This document shows positions 9,667 through 17,296 of a stretch of 64,000 bases of DNA, in pieces (the first letter of the stretch is position 1; each line of letters starts with the position of its first letter). A program made the position numbers and the translations under genes. The notes under the pieces are model-generated. The model was not told the origin of the DNA. It worked only from the letters and a program-made list of their open reading frames with translations, and did no database searches. Origin of the DNA: Variovorax gossypii (GTDB lineage: Bacteria > Pseudomonadota > Gammaproteobacteria > Burkholderiales > Burkholderiaceae_C); NCBI RefSeq assembly GCF_003965815.1, contig NZ_RXOE01000001.1, forward strand, positions 1,426,001-1,490,000, written 5' to 3'.

Positions 9667-11046
9667 ATGAGCCTCCATTCCCGCCTGCAGCAGCGCGCCG
9701 CCGAAGGCCGCCCCATCCGCGTCGGCCTGATCGGCGCCGGCAAGTTCGGCGCGATGTATCTCGCGCAGATTCCGCGCACGCCCGGCGTGCAGCTGGTGGC
9801 GATAGCCGACCTGTCGCCGGACGCGGCCCGCGTCAACCTCGAGCGCGTAGGCTGGCAGCGCGAACGCGCCGCAGCCGCCTCGGTGCATGAGGCGCTGAAG
9901 CTCGGCACCACCTGGATCACCGACGACTGGCAGGCCGTGACGCGCGAGCCTTCCATCGACATCGTGGTCGAGTGCACGGGCAACCCCATCGCCGCCGTGG
10001 ACCACTGCCTCGACGCGTTCGCGCACGGCAAGCACGTGGTGAACGTGACCGTGGAGGCCGACGCTTTCTGCGGCCCGCTGCTCGCGCGCAAGGCGCAGCA
10101 GGCCGGCGTTGTCTATTCGCTGGCCTTCGGCGACCAGCCGGCGCTGATCTGCGACCTGGTCGACTGGGCACGCACCTGCGGCTTTCCGGTGGTGGCGGCC
10201 GGGCGCGGCCACAAGTGGCTGCCGCACTTCACCGAATCGACGCCCGAGACGGTATGGGGCAACTACGGCCTCACGCCCGAGCAGGCGAAGCGCGGCGGGC
10301 TCAACCCCAAGATGTTCAACAGCTTCCTCGACGGCTCCAAGCCTTCGATCGAAAGCTCGGCGGTGGCCAACGCCACCGGGCTCACGGTGCCCTCGGACGG
10401 CCTGCTCTACCCGCCCGCCAGCGTGGAGGACATTCCCTTCGTCACGCGGCCGAAGAGCGAAGGCGGCGTGCTCGAGCGCAAGGGCATGGTCGAGGTGATC
10501 TCCTCGCTGGAAGCCGACGGCCGGAAGATCCCGTACGACATCCGCATGGGCGTGTGGGTCACGGTCGAGGCCGAGACCGACTACATCAGGAACTGCTTCG
10601 AGGAGTACAACGCCCACACCGATCCGAGCGGGCGCTACTTCACGCTCTACAAGCGCTGGCACCTGATCGGGCTCGAAGTGGGCATGTCGGTGGCCAGCGT
10701 CGCTCTGCGCGGCGAGCCCACCGGCGTGGCCACCTGCTGGAATGCCGACGTGGTCGCCACCGCCAAGCGCGACCTCGCCGCCGGCGAGATGCTCGACGGC
10801 GAAGGCGGCTACACCGTCTGGGGCAAGCTGCTGCCGGCCGACCGCTCGCTGCGGCTGGGCGGCCTGCCGCTGGGGCTGGCGCACAACGTCAGGCTGGCGC
10901 GCCCGGTGAAGAAGGGCCAGAGCCTGAGCTGGGCCGACGTGGCCATCGACACCACCACTGCCGCCTACAAGGTACGCAGCGAGATGGAGGCGCTGTTCGC
11001 GCCCCAGGCCCCGGTGCGGGCCCAGACCCAGGCCCAGGCCGCCTGA
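9667..11046 (+). CDS. NAD(P)-dependent oxidoreductase with SAF domain
   Basis: A 459-residue protein. The N-terminal half is a Rossmann domain with GLIGAGKFG at residues 20-28 and a homoserine-dehydrogenase-like layout (VVECTGNP, EADAFCGPLL). The C-terminal part, from about residue 360, resembles an SAF domain (ATAKRDLAAGEMLDGEGG, then VKKGQSLSWADV). Proteins of this build are annotated as SAF oxidoreductases or FlgA-like proteins, and the reaction is generally unknown. A likely role is oxidation of the product of the neighbouring dioxygenase, but that is inferred from the operon only. It is the last gene of the GntR operon; 169 bases separate it from the DGPF gene. Confidence 0.8.
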   Translation: MSLHSRLQQRAAEGRPIRVGLIGAGKFGAMYLAQIPRTPGVQLVAIADLSPDAARVNLERVGWQRERAAAASVHEALKLGTTWITDDWQAVTREPSIDIVVECTGNPIAAVDHCLDAFAHGKHVVNVTVEADAFCGPLLARKAQQAGVVYSLAFGDQPALICDLVDWARTCGFPVVAAGRGHKWLPHFTESTPETVWGNYGLTPEQAKRGGLNPKMFNSFLDGSKPSIESSAVANATGLTVPSDGLLYPPASVEDIPFVTRPKSEGGVLERKGMVEVISSLEADGRKIPYDIRMGVWVTVEAETDYIRNCFEEYNAHTDPSGRYFTLYKRWHLIGLEVGMSVASVALRGEPTGVATCWNADVVATAKRDLAAGEMLDGEGGYTVWGKLLPADRSLRLGGLPLGLAHNVRLARPVKKGQSLSWADVAIDTTTAAYKVRSEMEALFAPQAPVRAQTQAQAA

Positions 11047-11137
11047 CCGCCAGCTGAGAACCCGCCCGTCTCGGTGCAGCCACCGTTGCGCCGGCGGGCG
11101 TTCGCGTAAAAAATATTCTGCTCGGCACGAAAGCCCG

Positions 11138-11164
11138 TGTCGAAATGACCGCCGGCGGGCCGTC
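11138..11164 (+). promoter_or_regulatory. Candidate ECF42-type promoter
   Basis: TGTCGA at 11138-11143 is followed after exactly 17 bases by CGTC at 11161-11164. These words match the -35 TGTCGA and -10 CG(A/T)C reported for ECF42 promoters. It sits 52 bases before the DGPF gene, which is co-transcribed with an ECF42-like sigma gene, so it fits an autoregulated sigma circuit. The spacer contains the palindrome CCGCCGGCGG. Confidence 0.6.
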
Positions 11165-11215
11165 ATTGTGGTGAGCGATCTTGCTCAGCAAGCTTTTCCA
11201 CGACGGAGAAACACC

Positions 11216-11581
11216 ATGCAGTACATGTTGATGTTCTATCAGCCCGCGGCCGAATTCGAGCAACGCGAGGACGCGTCCGCGCAGGCCTACCGGGCCAGCT
11301 GGGTCGCGTATGCCGACGCCGTGCGCCAGTCGGGCATCTCGCTCGGCGGCCACGGCCTCTTCCCTCCCATGACCGGCACCACGCTGCGCGTGCGCGGCGA
11401 CAAGCGCCAGGTGCAGGACGGCCCCTTCGCCGACACCAAGGAACAGCTCGGCGGCTACTTCGTGATCGACGTGCCCGACCTCGACGCCGCGCTCGAATGG
11501 GCGGCGCGCGCGCCCTGCGCGACCAGCGGCGGGGTGGAGGTGCGGCCCGTCTTCGTCGCCACGGCCCTGGCTGCCGCATGA
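11216..11581 (+). CDS. DGPF (YCII-related) domain protein
   Basis: A 121-residue protein with the DGPF signature in VQDGPFADTKEQLGGYFVI and the following helix DLDAALEWAARAP. This YCII-related fold is small and usually dimeric; enzyme activity has not been established for the DGPF group. In many bacteria DGPF genes travel with ECF42 sigma factors and are their main targets, exactly as here: the stop overlaps the sigma start in ATGA. The ATG at 11216 follows a GGAG site, and the predicted ECF42 promoter lies directly upstream. Confidence 0.88.
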   Translation: MQYMLMFYQPAAEFEQREDASAQAYRASWVAYADAVRQSGISLGGHGLFPPMTGTTLRVRGDKRQVQDGPFADTKEQLGGYFVIDVPDLDAALEWAARAPCATSGGVEVRPVFVATALAAA

Positions 11582-12810
11582 ACGACCCGGCGGTCGGCAG
11601 GGCCGCCGAGCGGGCGGCGCGCGAGTCGTATGGCCGGCTGCTGGCCATCCTCTCGGCGCGCACCCATGACATCGCCGCATCGGAAGACGCGCTCGCCGAT
11701 GCCTTCGCCCGCGCGCTCGAACGCTGGCCCGCCGATGGCATTCCTGTGCAGCCCGACGCCTGGCTGCTGAGCGTGGCGCGACACCGCAAGCTCGACGCCT
11801 GGCGCCACAGCCGCGTGCAGGACCAGGCCACCCAGACCCTGCTGCTGCTCGCCGGCGAAGTCGACGACGCCGCCGACGGCAGCAGCGCCATTCCCGACGA
11901 GCGGCTGCGCCTGCTCTTCGTGTGCGCGCATCCTGCCGTCGACGCCGCGGCGCGCGCACCGCTCATGCTGCAGACCGTGCTCGGCCTCGATGCGGCGCGC
12001 ATGGCCGGCGCCTTCCTGACCGCGCCCTCCACGCTCGGCCAGCGGCTGGTGCGCGCCAAGGCCCGCATCCGCGCCGCCGGCGTTCCCTTCGAATACCCGC
12101 AGGCGCGCGACCTGCCGCAGCGGCTGCAGGACGTGCTCGACGGCATCTACGCGGCCTACGGCACGGGCTGGGACGACGTCGACGGCGCCGACGCCCTGCC
12201 CCGCGGCCTCACGACCGAGGCCATCGACCTCTGCCGCATCCTCTGCGGCCTGATGCCGGCCGAGCCCGAGCCGCTGGGCCTGCTGGCGCTGATGCTGTTC
12301 TGCGAGGCCCGCATGGCGGCACGCCGCAGCGACACCGGCGCCTACGTGCCGCTCGACCAACAAGACCCGCTGCGCTGGGACCCTGACCTGCTCGCGGAGG
12401 CGGAGTTCTGCCTGCGCCGTGCGTCGGAAATGAAATCGCTGGGCGCCTACCAGCTCGAGGCAGCGATTCAGTCGGCCCATTGCGAGCGCCGCGTGGGCGC
12501 GCCGGTGCCGCCCGAGGCGCTGGTGTCGCTGTACGAAGGACTGCTGGCGCTGCGCTCCAGCATCGGCGCGCAGGTCAGCCTTGCTTGCGCGCTCGCGAAC
12601 GCGCGCGGCCCCGAGATCGGCCTTCGAGCGCTCGAAGCCATTCCCGCGCAGGACGTGGCGAACTACCAGCCGTATTGGGCGGCGCGCGCCCATCTGCTCG
12701 CGGCCGGCGGTGCACGCTCCGCCGCGCGCCAGGCATTCGACAGGGCCATCGGCCTGAGCACGAACGCCGCCGTGCGCGCGTACCTGCACGCGATGTCGGA
12801 CCGGCTCTGA
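11578..12810 (+). CDS. ECF42-type RNA polymerase sigma factor with TPR-like tail
   Basis: A 410-residue sigma factor. Region 2 covers about residues 10-80 (SYGRLLAILSARTHDIAASE, then DAWLLSVARHRKLDAWR) and region 4 about residues 105-165, ending in the helix-turn-helix GAFLTAPSTLGQRLVRAK. The C-terminal 230 residues are a helical, TPR-like extension (DUF6596 style) typical of the ECF42 group, which has no anti-sigma gene and is thought to be controlled through this tail. Ordinary ECF factors have only about 190 residues. No anti-sigma gene is present here. It is translationally coupled to the DGPF gene and likely drives its own promoter at 11138. The inducing signal is unknown. Confidence 0.9.
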   Translation: MNDPAVGRAAERAARESYGRLLAILSARTHDIAASEDALADAFARALERWPADGIPVQPDAWLLSVARHRKLDAWRHSRVQDQATQTLLLLAGEVDDAADGSSAIPDERLRLLFVCAHPAVDAAARAPLMLQTVLGLDAARMAGAFLTAPSTLGQRLVRAKARIRAAGVPFEYPQARDLPQRLQDVLDGIYAAYGTGWDDVDGADALPRGLTTEAIDLCRILCGLMPAEPEPLGLLALMLFCEARMAARRSDTGAYVPLDQQDPLRWDPDLLAEAEFCLRRASEMKSLGAYQLEAAIQSAHCERRVGAPVPPEALVSLYEGLLALRSSIGAQVSLACALANARGPEIGLRALEAIPAQDVANYQPYWAARAHLLAAGGARSAARQAFDRAIGLSTNAAVRAYLHAMSDRL

Positions 12811-12819
12811 AGCCCGGAC

Positions 12820-13545
12820 CTACTTCGTCGCGTTGAAGGTGCGCGGGAACAGCGCGGCCTGCGATCGGTCGCGCAGCCGATAGCTCATGGCCGGCCGGCC
12901 GAGACTGCCGGTGACCATGCCGGCCTCTTCCATGAAACCACCGTCGAGCATGCGCTTTCGGAAGGCGCTCTTGTCGATGTCGCGGCCCAGCACGACTTCG
13001 TAGGTGTGTTGCAGCGCCGGCAACGTGAACGGCTCCTCCAGCAGGAAGGCCGGCAGCGAGGTGTATTCGACCTTGCTGCGCAGCCGCGCGACCGCCGCAT
13101 CGAGCAGCTCGCCATGATCGAAGGCCAGCCGCTTGCGCGAAGCCGCATCGACCGCGAACCACGCCACCTCGGCCGCATTGGCGCCGCTGCGCAGCTGCAT
13201 CGCCTGCGCGGGGATCAGTGCATAGAAGCAGTGCGTGGCAGACCAGCCCCGAGGGTCGCGCTGCGCTCCGCCCCAACTGCCGAGTTGCTCGAGATAAGGC
13301 GTGATCACGCCGGTCTTCTCGCGCAGCTTGCGCAGCGCGCAGTCGAGCAGCGTCGCGTCCTCGTCGATGTTCACGAAGCCGCCCGGCAATGCCCACTTGC
13401 CGGGAAACGGCTCCTCGCTGTCGGCCGGCCGCTTCACCAGCAGGACCTGCAGGGCTTCGTCGAGCACGGTGAACATCACCACGTCGACCGTGACCAGCGG
13501 ACGCGGGAAGGTCAGTGGCGGGAACTTCGAAGAAGGCTGGTTCAC
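12820..13545 (-). CDS. NrtR-like Nudix-related transcriptional regulator
   Basis: A 241-residue protein with an N-terminal Nudix-like domain (VTVDVVMFTV, then KWALPGGFVN) and a C-terminal winged helix (about residues 150-225), the architecture of NrtR, an NAD-metabolism repressor that senses ADP-ribose or NAD. The Nudix box is degraded: the helix reads RKLREKTG where enzymes have RExxEExG, so two catalytic glutamates are lysines, and the spacing from the Gly-Gly-Phe is two residues longer. It is thus probably a sensor and not a hydrolase. I start it at GTG 13545; a TTG at 13584 would put one operator-like dyad inside the gene. It is divergent from the ADP-ribose operon. Confidence 0.8.
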   Translation of the reverse strand: MNQPSSKFPPLTFPRPLVTVDVVMFTVLDEALQVLLVKRPADSEEPFPGKWALPGGFVNIDEDATLLDCALRKLREKTGVITPYLEQLGSWGGAQRDPRGWSATHCFYALIPAQAMQLRSGANAAEVAWFAVDAASRKRLAFDHGELLDAAVARLRSKVEYTSLPAFLLEEPFTLPALQHTYEVVLGRDIDKSAFRKRMLDGGFMEEAGMVTGSLGRPAMSYRLRDRSQAALFPRTFNATK

Positions 13546-13566
13546 AGGTTGCTTGACTCGCGGTTT

Positions 13567-13610
13567 ATTAGTTGCACTATACAACCCTCAATTAGTTGCA
13601 CAGAGCAACT
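13567..13610. promoter_or_regulatory. Two operator-like dyads 24 bp apart
   Basis: The word ATTAGTTGCAC occurs twice, at 13567 and 13591. The right copy forms a perfect dyad AGTTGC-ACAGA-GCAACT (13594-13610). The left copy forms a weaker one, GTTG-CACTATA-CAAC (13571-13585). Their centres are 24 bp apart, just over two helical turns, inside the divergent promoter between the NrtR-like gene and DUF4291. They are the obvious candidates for binding by the NrtR-like protein, which could repress in both directions. Confidence 0.6.
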
Positions 13611-13661
13611 CTCGTCAGAATACGAGCCGAGCCACAAGAACTACAAGGAAAGAAGAACGAA

Positions 13662-14279
13662 ATGCACGACGCTGTCACACCCCTGCCCACCGAAGGGCAC
13701 CTCACCCAGCGCGCACGCTGGCCCCAAAGCGGCAGGCACATCCTCGCCCATCACGACGAGTCGTCGGTCATCGTCTACCAGGCCTATCGCCCCGCGATCG
13801 GCGAGTACGCCATTCGCCACGGCCGGCTCGACGGTCCGGACTTCAGTCTCTCGCGCATGAGCTGGATCAAGCCGAACTTCCTCTGGATGATGTACCGCTC
13901 GGGCTGGGGCACCAAGGAAGGCCAGGAGGTCACGCTGGGCCTGCGGTTGCGCCGCGCGTTCTTCGAGCGCGTGGTGCGCGAGGCGGTGCCGTCGACCTTC
14001 GATGCGGCGAGCTACCCGAGCCCCGAAGCGTGGCAGGAGGCCGTGGAGCGGTCCGAGGTCCGCCTGCAATGGGACCCGGACCACTCGCCGAAGGGCGGCA
14101 AGCTGGAACGCCGCGCGATTCAGCTCGGACTGCGCGGCCACACGCTGGCCGCATTCGCGCACGAAGAGCTGCTGGAGGTCATCGACATGCGTCCCTTCGT
14201 GGACGCACAGCGCCCGCTGGCACAGGATGACAACCCCGAACTGGAACTGCCGGTCGAGCACCCGCTCGTCATCGGCTGA
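13662..14279 (+). CDS. DUF4291 family protein
   Basis: A 205-residue cytoplasmic protein of a conserved but uncharacterised family. Family hallmarks that I recognise are VYQAYRPAIGEYA (38-50), RMSWIKPNFLWMMYRSGW (65-82), QWDPDHSP (136-143) and RRAIQLGL (150-157). No membrane segment or signal peptide is seen. The function is not known. Its position as first gene of an operon with two ADP-ribose-removing enzyme families, under an NrtR-like regulator, suggests that it handles NAD or an ADP-ribosylated molecule, possibly as a transferase, but no catalytic motif of ADP-ribosyltransferases is certain. The ATG at 13662 follows an AAGGAAAG site, and 17 bases separate it from NADAR. Confidence 0.85.
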   Translation: MHDAVTPLPTEGHLTQRARWPQSGRHILAHHDESSVIVYQAYRPAIGEYAIRHGRLDGPDFSLSRMSWIKPNFLWMMYRSGWGTKEGQEVTLGLRLRRAFFERVVREAVPSTFDAASYPSPEAWQEAVERSEVRLQWDPDHSPKGGKLERRAIQLGLRGHTLAAFAHEELLEVIDMRPFVDAQRPLAQDDNPELELPVEHPLVIG

Positions 14280-14296
14280 GAAGGAGAAAAGAAGAA

Positions 14297-14857
14297 ATGA
14301 CGACCGTACCCCGCAGCACCCGCGACCTGCCCGCCTACTTCGCGCAGGGCCATCGCCCCGAGTACCTGCTGTTCTGGGGCCATCAGGCGCCCAAGACCGG
14401 CGTGAACAAGAGCTGCTTCAGCCAGTGGTTCGAGGCGGCCTTCACCGTAGACGGCGTCCGGTACCGCACGGCCGAGCATTTCATGATGGCCGGCAAGGCA
14501 CGCCTGTTCGACGACCAGGAAACCTGCGAGCGCATCCTCGCCGCGCGCACGCCCGGCGAGGCGAAGAAGCTGGGCCGGCAGATCCGCGGCTTCGACGAGG
14601 CCGCGTGGGTTGCCGCGCGGCTGGACATCGTGACGCAGGGCAACATCGCCAAGTTCGCGCAGAACGCGGAGCTCGGTGCCTTCCTGCTCGGCACCGGACA
14701 TCAGGTGCTGGTGGAAGCCAGCCCGGTCGACCCGATCTGGGGCATCGGGCTTGCGGCCAACAGCCCTTCGGCGCAGGACCCGCGCGAATGGAAGGGCCTC
14801 AACCTGCTGGGCTTCGCGCTCATGGCCGCGCGCGAAGCGCTGAGGCACCCGCAATGA
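14297..14857 (+). CDS. NADAR family protein (YbiA-like)
   Basis: A 186-residue NADAR-domain protein. Landmarks are LLFWGHQAP (24-32), the catalytic-region helix TAEHFMMAGKARLF (58-71), then DIVTQGNIAKFAQN and the C-terminal DPIWGIGLAA. NADAR proteins act on ADP-ribose-linked or related N-glycosidic substrates; some reverse ADP-ribosylation of guanosine and are antitoxins to DarT1-type enzymes, and the YbiA branch acts on riboflavin intermediates. No darT gene is present here. It follows a strong AAGGAG site and overlaps the ADP-ribosylglycohydrolase in ATGA, so the pair is translationally coupled. Confidence 0.9.
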   Translation: MTTVPRSTRDLPAYFAQGHRPEYLLFWGHQAPKTGVNKSCFSQWFEAAFTVDGVRYRTAEHFMMAGKARLFDDQETCERILAARTPGEAKKLGRQIRGFDEAAWVAARLDIVTQGNIAKFAQNAELGAFLLGTGHQVLVEASPVDPIWGIGLAANSPSAQDPREWKGLNLLGFALMAAREALRHPQ

Positions 14858-15756
14858 GCGCCATCGAACGCTACCAGGGCTGCCTGCTCGGCCTGGCCTG
14901 CGGCGACGCGGTGGGCACCACGGTCGAGTTCCGCTCGCGCGGCAGCTTCGCTCCGGTCACCGGCATGCACGGCGGCGGCCCCTTCGGGCTGATCGCCGGC
15001 GAATGGACCGACGACACCTCGATGGCCCTGTGCCTGGCGGCGAGCCTGATCCACTGCAAGGGCTTCGACGCGGTCGACCAGATGAACCGGTATTGCAACT
15101 GGCGCAGCGTGGGCTACATGAGCAGCACCGGCAACTGCTTCGACATCGGCCTGACGGTGTCGGGCGCACTCACCCGCTACCTCGCATCGGGCGACCCCTT
15201 CGCCGGCGACCCCGATCCGCGCACCGCCGGCAACGGCGCGTTGATGCGCCTCGCCCCGGTGCCGATGTTCTACGCAGCCAGCGCGGAGGCCACCTGGAAG
15301 CAGGCCGGTGAAAGCACCCGCACCACGCACGGCGCGCAGGAGGCCATCGAATGCTCGCAGCTCTTCGCGCTGCAACTGCGTTCGGCACTGCGCGGCGAAG
15401 ACAAGGCCGCGATCCTCTCGACCGAACCGCTGGCGCCGCTGAGCGCGAAGGTCGCGGCGCTGGCGGGCGGCGCCTACGCCTCGAAGCCCGTCGAGCAGAT
15501 CAAGGGATCGGGCTACTGCGTCGAGTCGCTCGAAGCAGCGTGCTGGTGCTTCGCGAACACCGACTCCTTCGAAGAGGCCGTGCTCGCCGCAACCAACCTC
15601 GGCGACGACGCGGACACCACGGCAGCCATCTGCGGCCAGCTCGCGGGCGCCTTCTACGGTGTCGACGCCATTCCGCGCGACTGGCTCGACAAGCTCGTGA
15701 TGCGCGACGACATCGAACGGATGGCCGGCGAGCTGCTGGCGCTGTCGACGGGCTGA
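14854..15756 (+). CDS. ADP-ribosylglycohydrolase family protein
   Basis: A 300-residue hydrolase of the DraG/ARH family, which removes ADP-ribose from modified residues using two magnesium ions. The N-terminal GCLLGLACGDAVG, the metal ligands TDDT at residues 52-55 and the second set DDADT at 251-255 are all intact, so it should be active. There is no dinitrogenase-regulating context (no nif or draT genes), so a broader role in protein or nucleic-acid de-ADP-ribosylation is more likely. It ends the three-gene operon and converges with the serine hydrolase at 15766, leaving only 9 bases between stop codons. Confidence 0.92.
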   Translation: MSAIERYQGCLLGLACGDAVGTTVEFRSRGSFAPVTGMHGGGPFGLIAGEWTDDTSMALCLAASLIHCKGFDAVDQMNRYCNWRSVGYMSSTGNCFDIGLTVSGALTRYLASGDPFAGDPDPRTAGNGALMRLAPVPMFYAASAEATWKQAGESTRTTHGAQEAIECSQLFALQLRSALRGEDKAAILSTEPLAPLSAKVAALAGGAYASKPVEQIKGSGYCVESLEAACWCFANTDSFEEAVLAATNLGDDADTTAAICGQLAGAFYGVDAIPRDWLDKLVMRDDIERMAGELLALSTG

Positions 15757-15765
15757 GCCTGTCGG

Positions 15766-17223
15766 TCACTCCTGCGTGACGGCGGCCGCCTCGCCCACCC
15801 GGCGACCGTCGAGCTGGCTGCCCCCCTGCATCAGCGACACGGCGACCACCGCATTCGACGCGTCCCGACGGAACACGACCTGCGCCCCGATGGCGGTCAC
15901 GGCGAAACGGTCGGCGCCCGTGGGCGTGAGCGCGCTGTAGCCGCGCCCCGTCTCGCGCACCAGCAGCCTGCCGCTGCGCACGGCGAAGCTCAGCGACTTG
16001 GACTTCGTCACGCGGTACTCGCCCTTGTAGTCGTCGAGCCGCTTCGGGTCGAGGGGCACTTCCGTCGTCGGCACCGGGTAGCGGCTCTTGCCGATGGCCA
16101 GCATCACCGACTGCATCGGCGCGCGCGCGTTGCTGCTGAGAACGATCATCGCCTCGCCCGTGTCGGGCGCGAGCAGCCACAGCGTGCGGTAGCCCTCGGT
16201 GACGCCAGCGTGGTAGTAGGTGCGCCGGCCGCCCTCGGGGCCGCGCACCATCACCGCGTAGCCAATCTCGGCGCCCTCGTAGCGCGCCAGCGGCGTGAGC
16301 ATGCGCGCGGCGGCCGGGCCCAGGGGGCCATTGGCTCCCGCGAGGACGGCGCGGCTGAAGGTCATCATGTCGGCTGCCGTGGAGCGCAATGCGCTGGCGG
16401 GCGCGTAGGCCTGCATGTCGAACAGCGGCTGGCGGCGGTCGCCGGCGAAGGCCGGCGCCATGCGCGAGGCCTTGTCGCCGAGCGTGATGACGGTGTCGTT
16501 CATGCCCAGCGGCTCGGTGATGCGCGCGCGCACCAGTTCGCCCCACGAGGTTTCGTAGTGCTCGGCGAGCAGCTGGCCGAGCAGCGCCATGCCGAAGTTG
16601 CTGTACGCGCCCTCGCACGGCGGCGCCGCTGCCGTGAGCCTGATGCGCGCGAGCGCGGCCCAGAACAGGGGCTTGTCGAAGGAGTGGAACTGCTCGACGA
16701 GCGGTGCGCCGCCGGTCACGCCGTCGGCCATCACGGGCATGCAGCCGGTGTGGGTGACGAGCTGGCGCAGCGTGACCGAAGCCACCGCCGGCGACAGGCC
16801 CTCGACCTTGCCGGCGAGCAGCTTGCCCACGGTGTCCTCGAGCTTCAGGTCGCCGCGCTGCACCGCCTGCGCGAGCAGCAGGCCGGTGAACACCTTGGTG
16901 ACGGAGCCGATCTCGAACATCGGCTGCTCGGCGCTGCCGGCCGCGATGGCGCGCGGGGCCGAAGGCGGTTCGGGGTTGTAGGCCGCGCCGTAGGCCGCCT
17001 GCCCGTTGCGCAGCGTGCCGACGACCAGCGTGCCGCGCTCCGCCCCGAGCGCGGCCCTGGCCAGGACTGCCGGATCGCTCGCCAGCGTCAGGGGCTGTTG
17101 TAGCTGTTGCTGCTGCGGCGGCTGCAGTTGCGCGACGGCATTGCCGGCCACCAGCAGCGGTACGAGAAGCGAGGCCGCGAGCCAGGAACGGTACAGCAGC
17201 GGGGCATGGGGCAGGAGCCGCAT
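15766..17223 (-). CDS. Secreted serine hydrolase, class C beta-lactamase family
   Basis: A 485-residue protein with a signal peptide (hydrophobic residues 14-30, cleavage near AVAQ). A short Gln-rich stretch follows at residues 33-43. The beta-lactamase/PBP-like domain shows SVTK with the nucleophile Ser107 and Lys110, YSN at 207-209 and HAG in place of the KTG box. The last 100 residues form a separate beta-rich domain (LDDYKGEYRV) as in many serine hydrolases of this family. Likely roles are a peptidase or esterase in the periplasm; true beta-lactamase activity is doubtful. The start ATG 17223 is divergent from the permease at 17297, with 73 bases shared as promoter. Confidence 0.85.
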   Translation of the reverse strand: MRLLPHAPLLYRSWLAASLLVPLLVAGNAVAQLQPPQQQQLQQPLTLASDPAVLARAALGAERGTLVVGTLRNGQAAYGAAYNPEPPSAPRAIAAGSAEQPMFEIGSVTKVFTGLLLAQAVQRGDLKLEDTVGKLLAGKVEGLSPAVASVTLRQLVTHTGCMPVMADGVTGGAPLVEQFHSFDKPLFWAALARIRLTAAAPPCEGAYSNFGMALLGQLLAEHYETSWGELVRARITEPLGMNDTVITLGDKASRMAPAFAGDRRQPLFDMQAYAPASALRSTAADMMTFSRAVLAGANGPLGPAAARMLTPLARYEGAEIGYAVMVRGPEGGRRTYYHAGVTEGYRTLWLLAPDTGEAMIVLSSNARAPMQSVMLAIGKSRYPVPTTEVPLDPKRLDDYKGEYRVTKSKSLSFAVRSGRLLVRETGRGYSALTPTGADRFAVTAIGAQVVFRRDASNAVVAVSLMQGGSQLDGRRVGEAAAVTQE

Positions 17224-17296
17224 CGTCGGAATCCTCAGGCGTCGTCGAAGAGCCGCCATCGTGCCATGCCCCGAGCGCCACGACGACAATGGCCCG

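Noticed and set aside
14297-15756. A DarT-NADAR toxin-antitoxin pair
   Set aside because: No DarT-type gene is next to NADAR. DUF4291 is not known to be a DarT-type enzyme, so the pair cannot be claimed.
15766-17223. A functional beta-lactamase resistance gene
   Set aside because: The SxxK and YxN motifs are shared with many peptidases and esterases, the KTG box is replaced by HAG and an extra C-terminal domain is present, so resistance should not be inferred.
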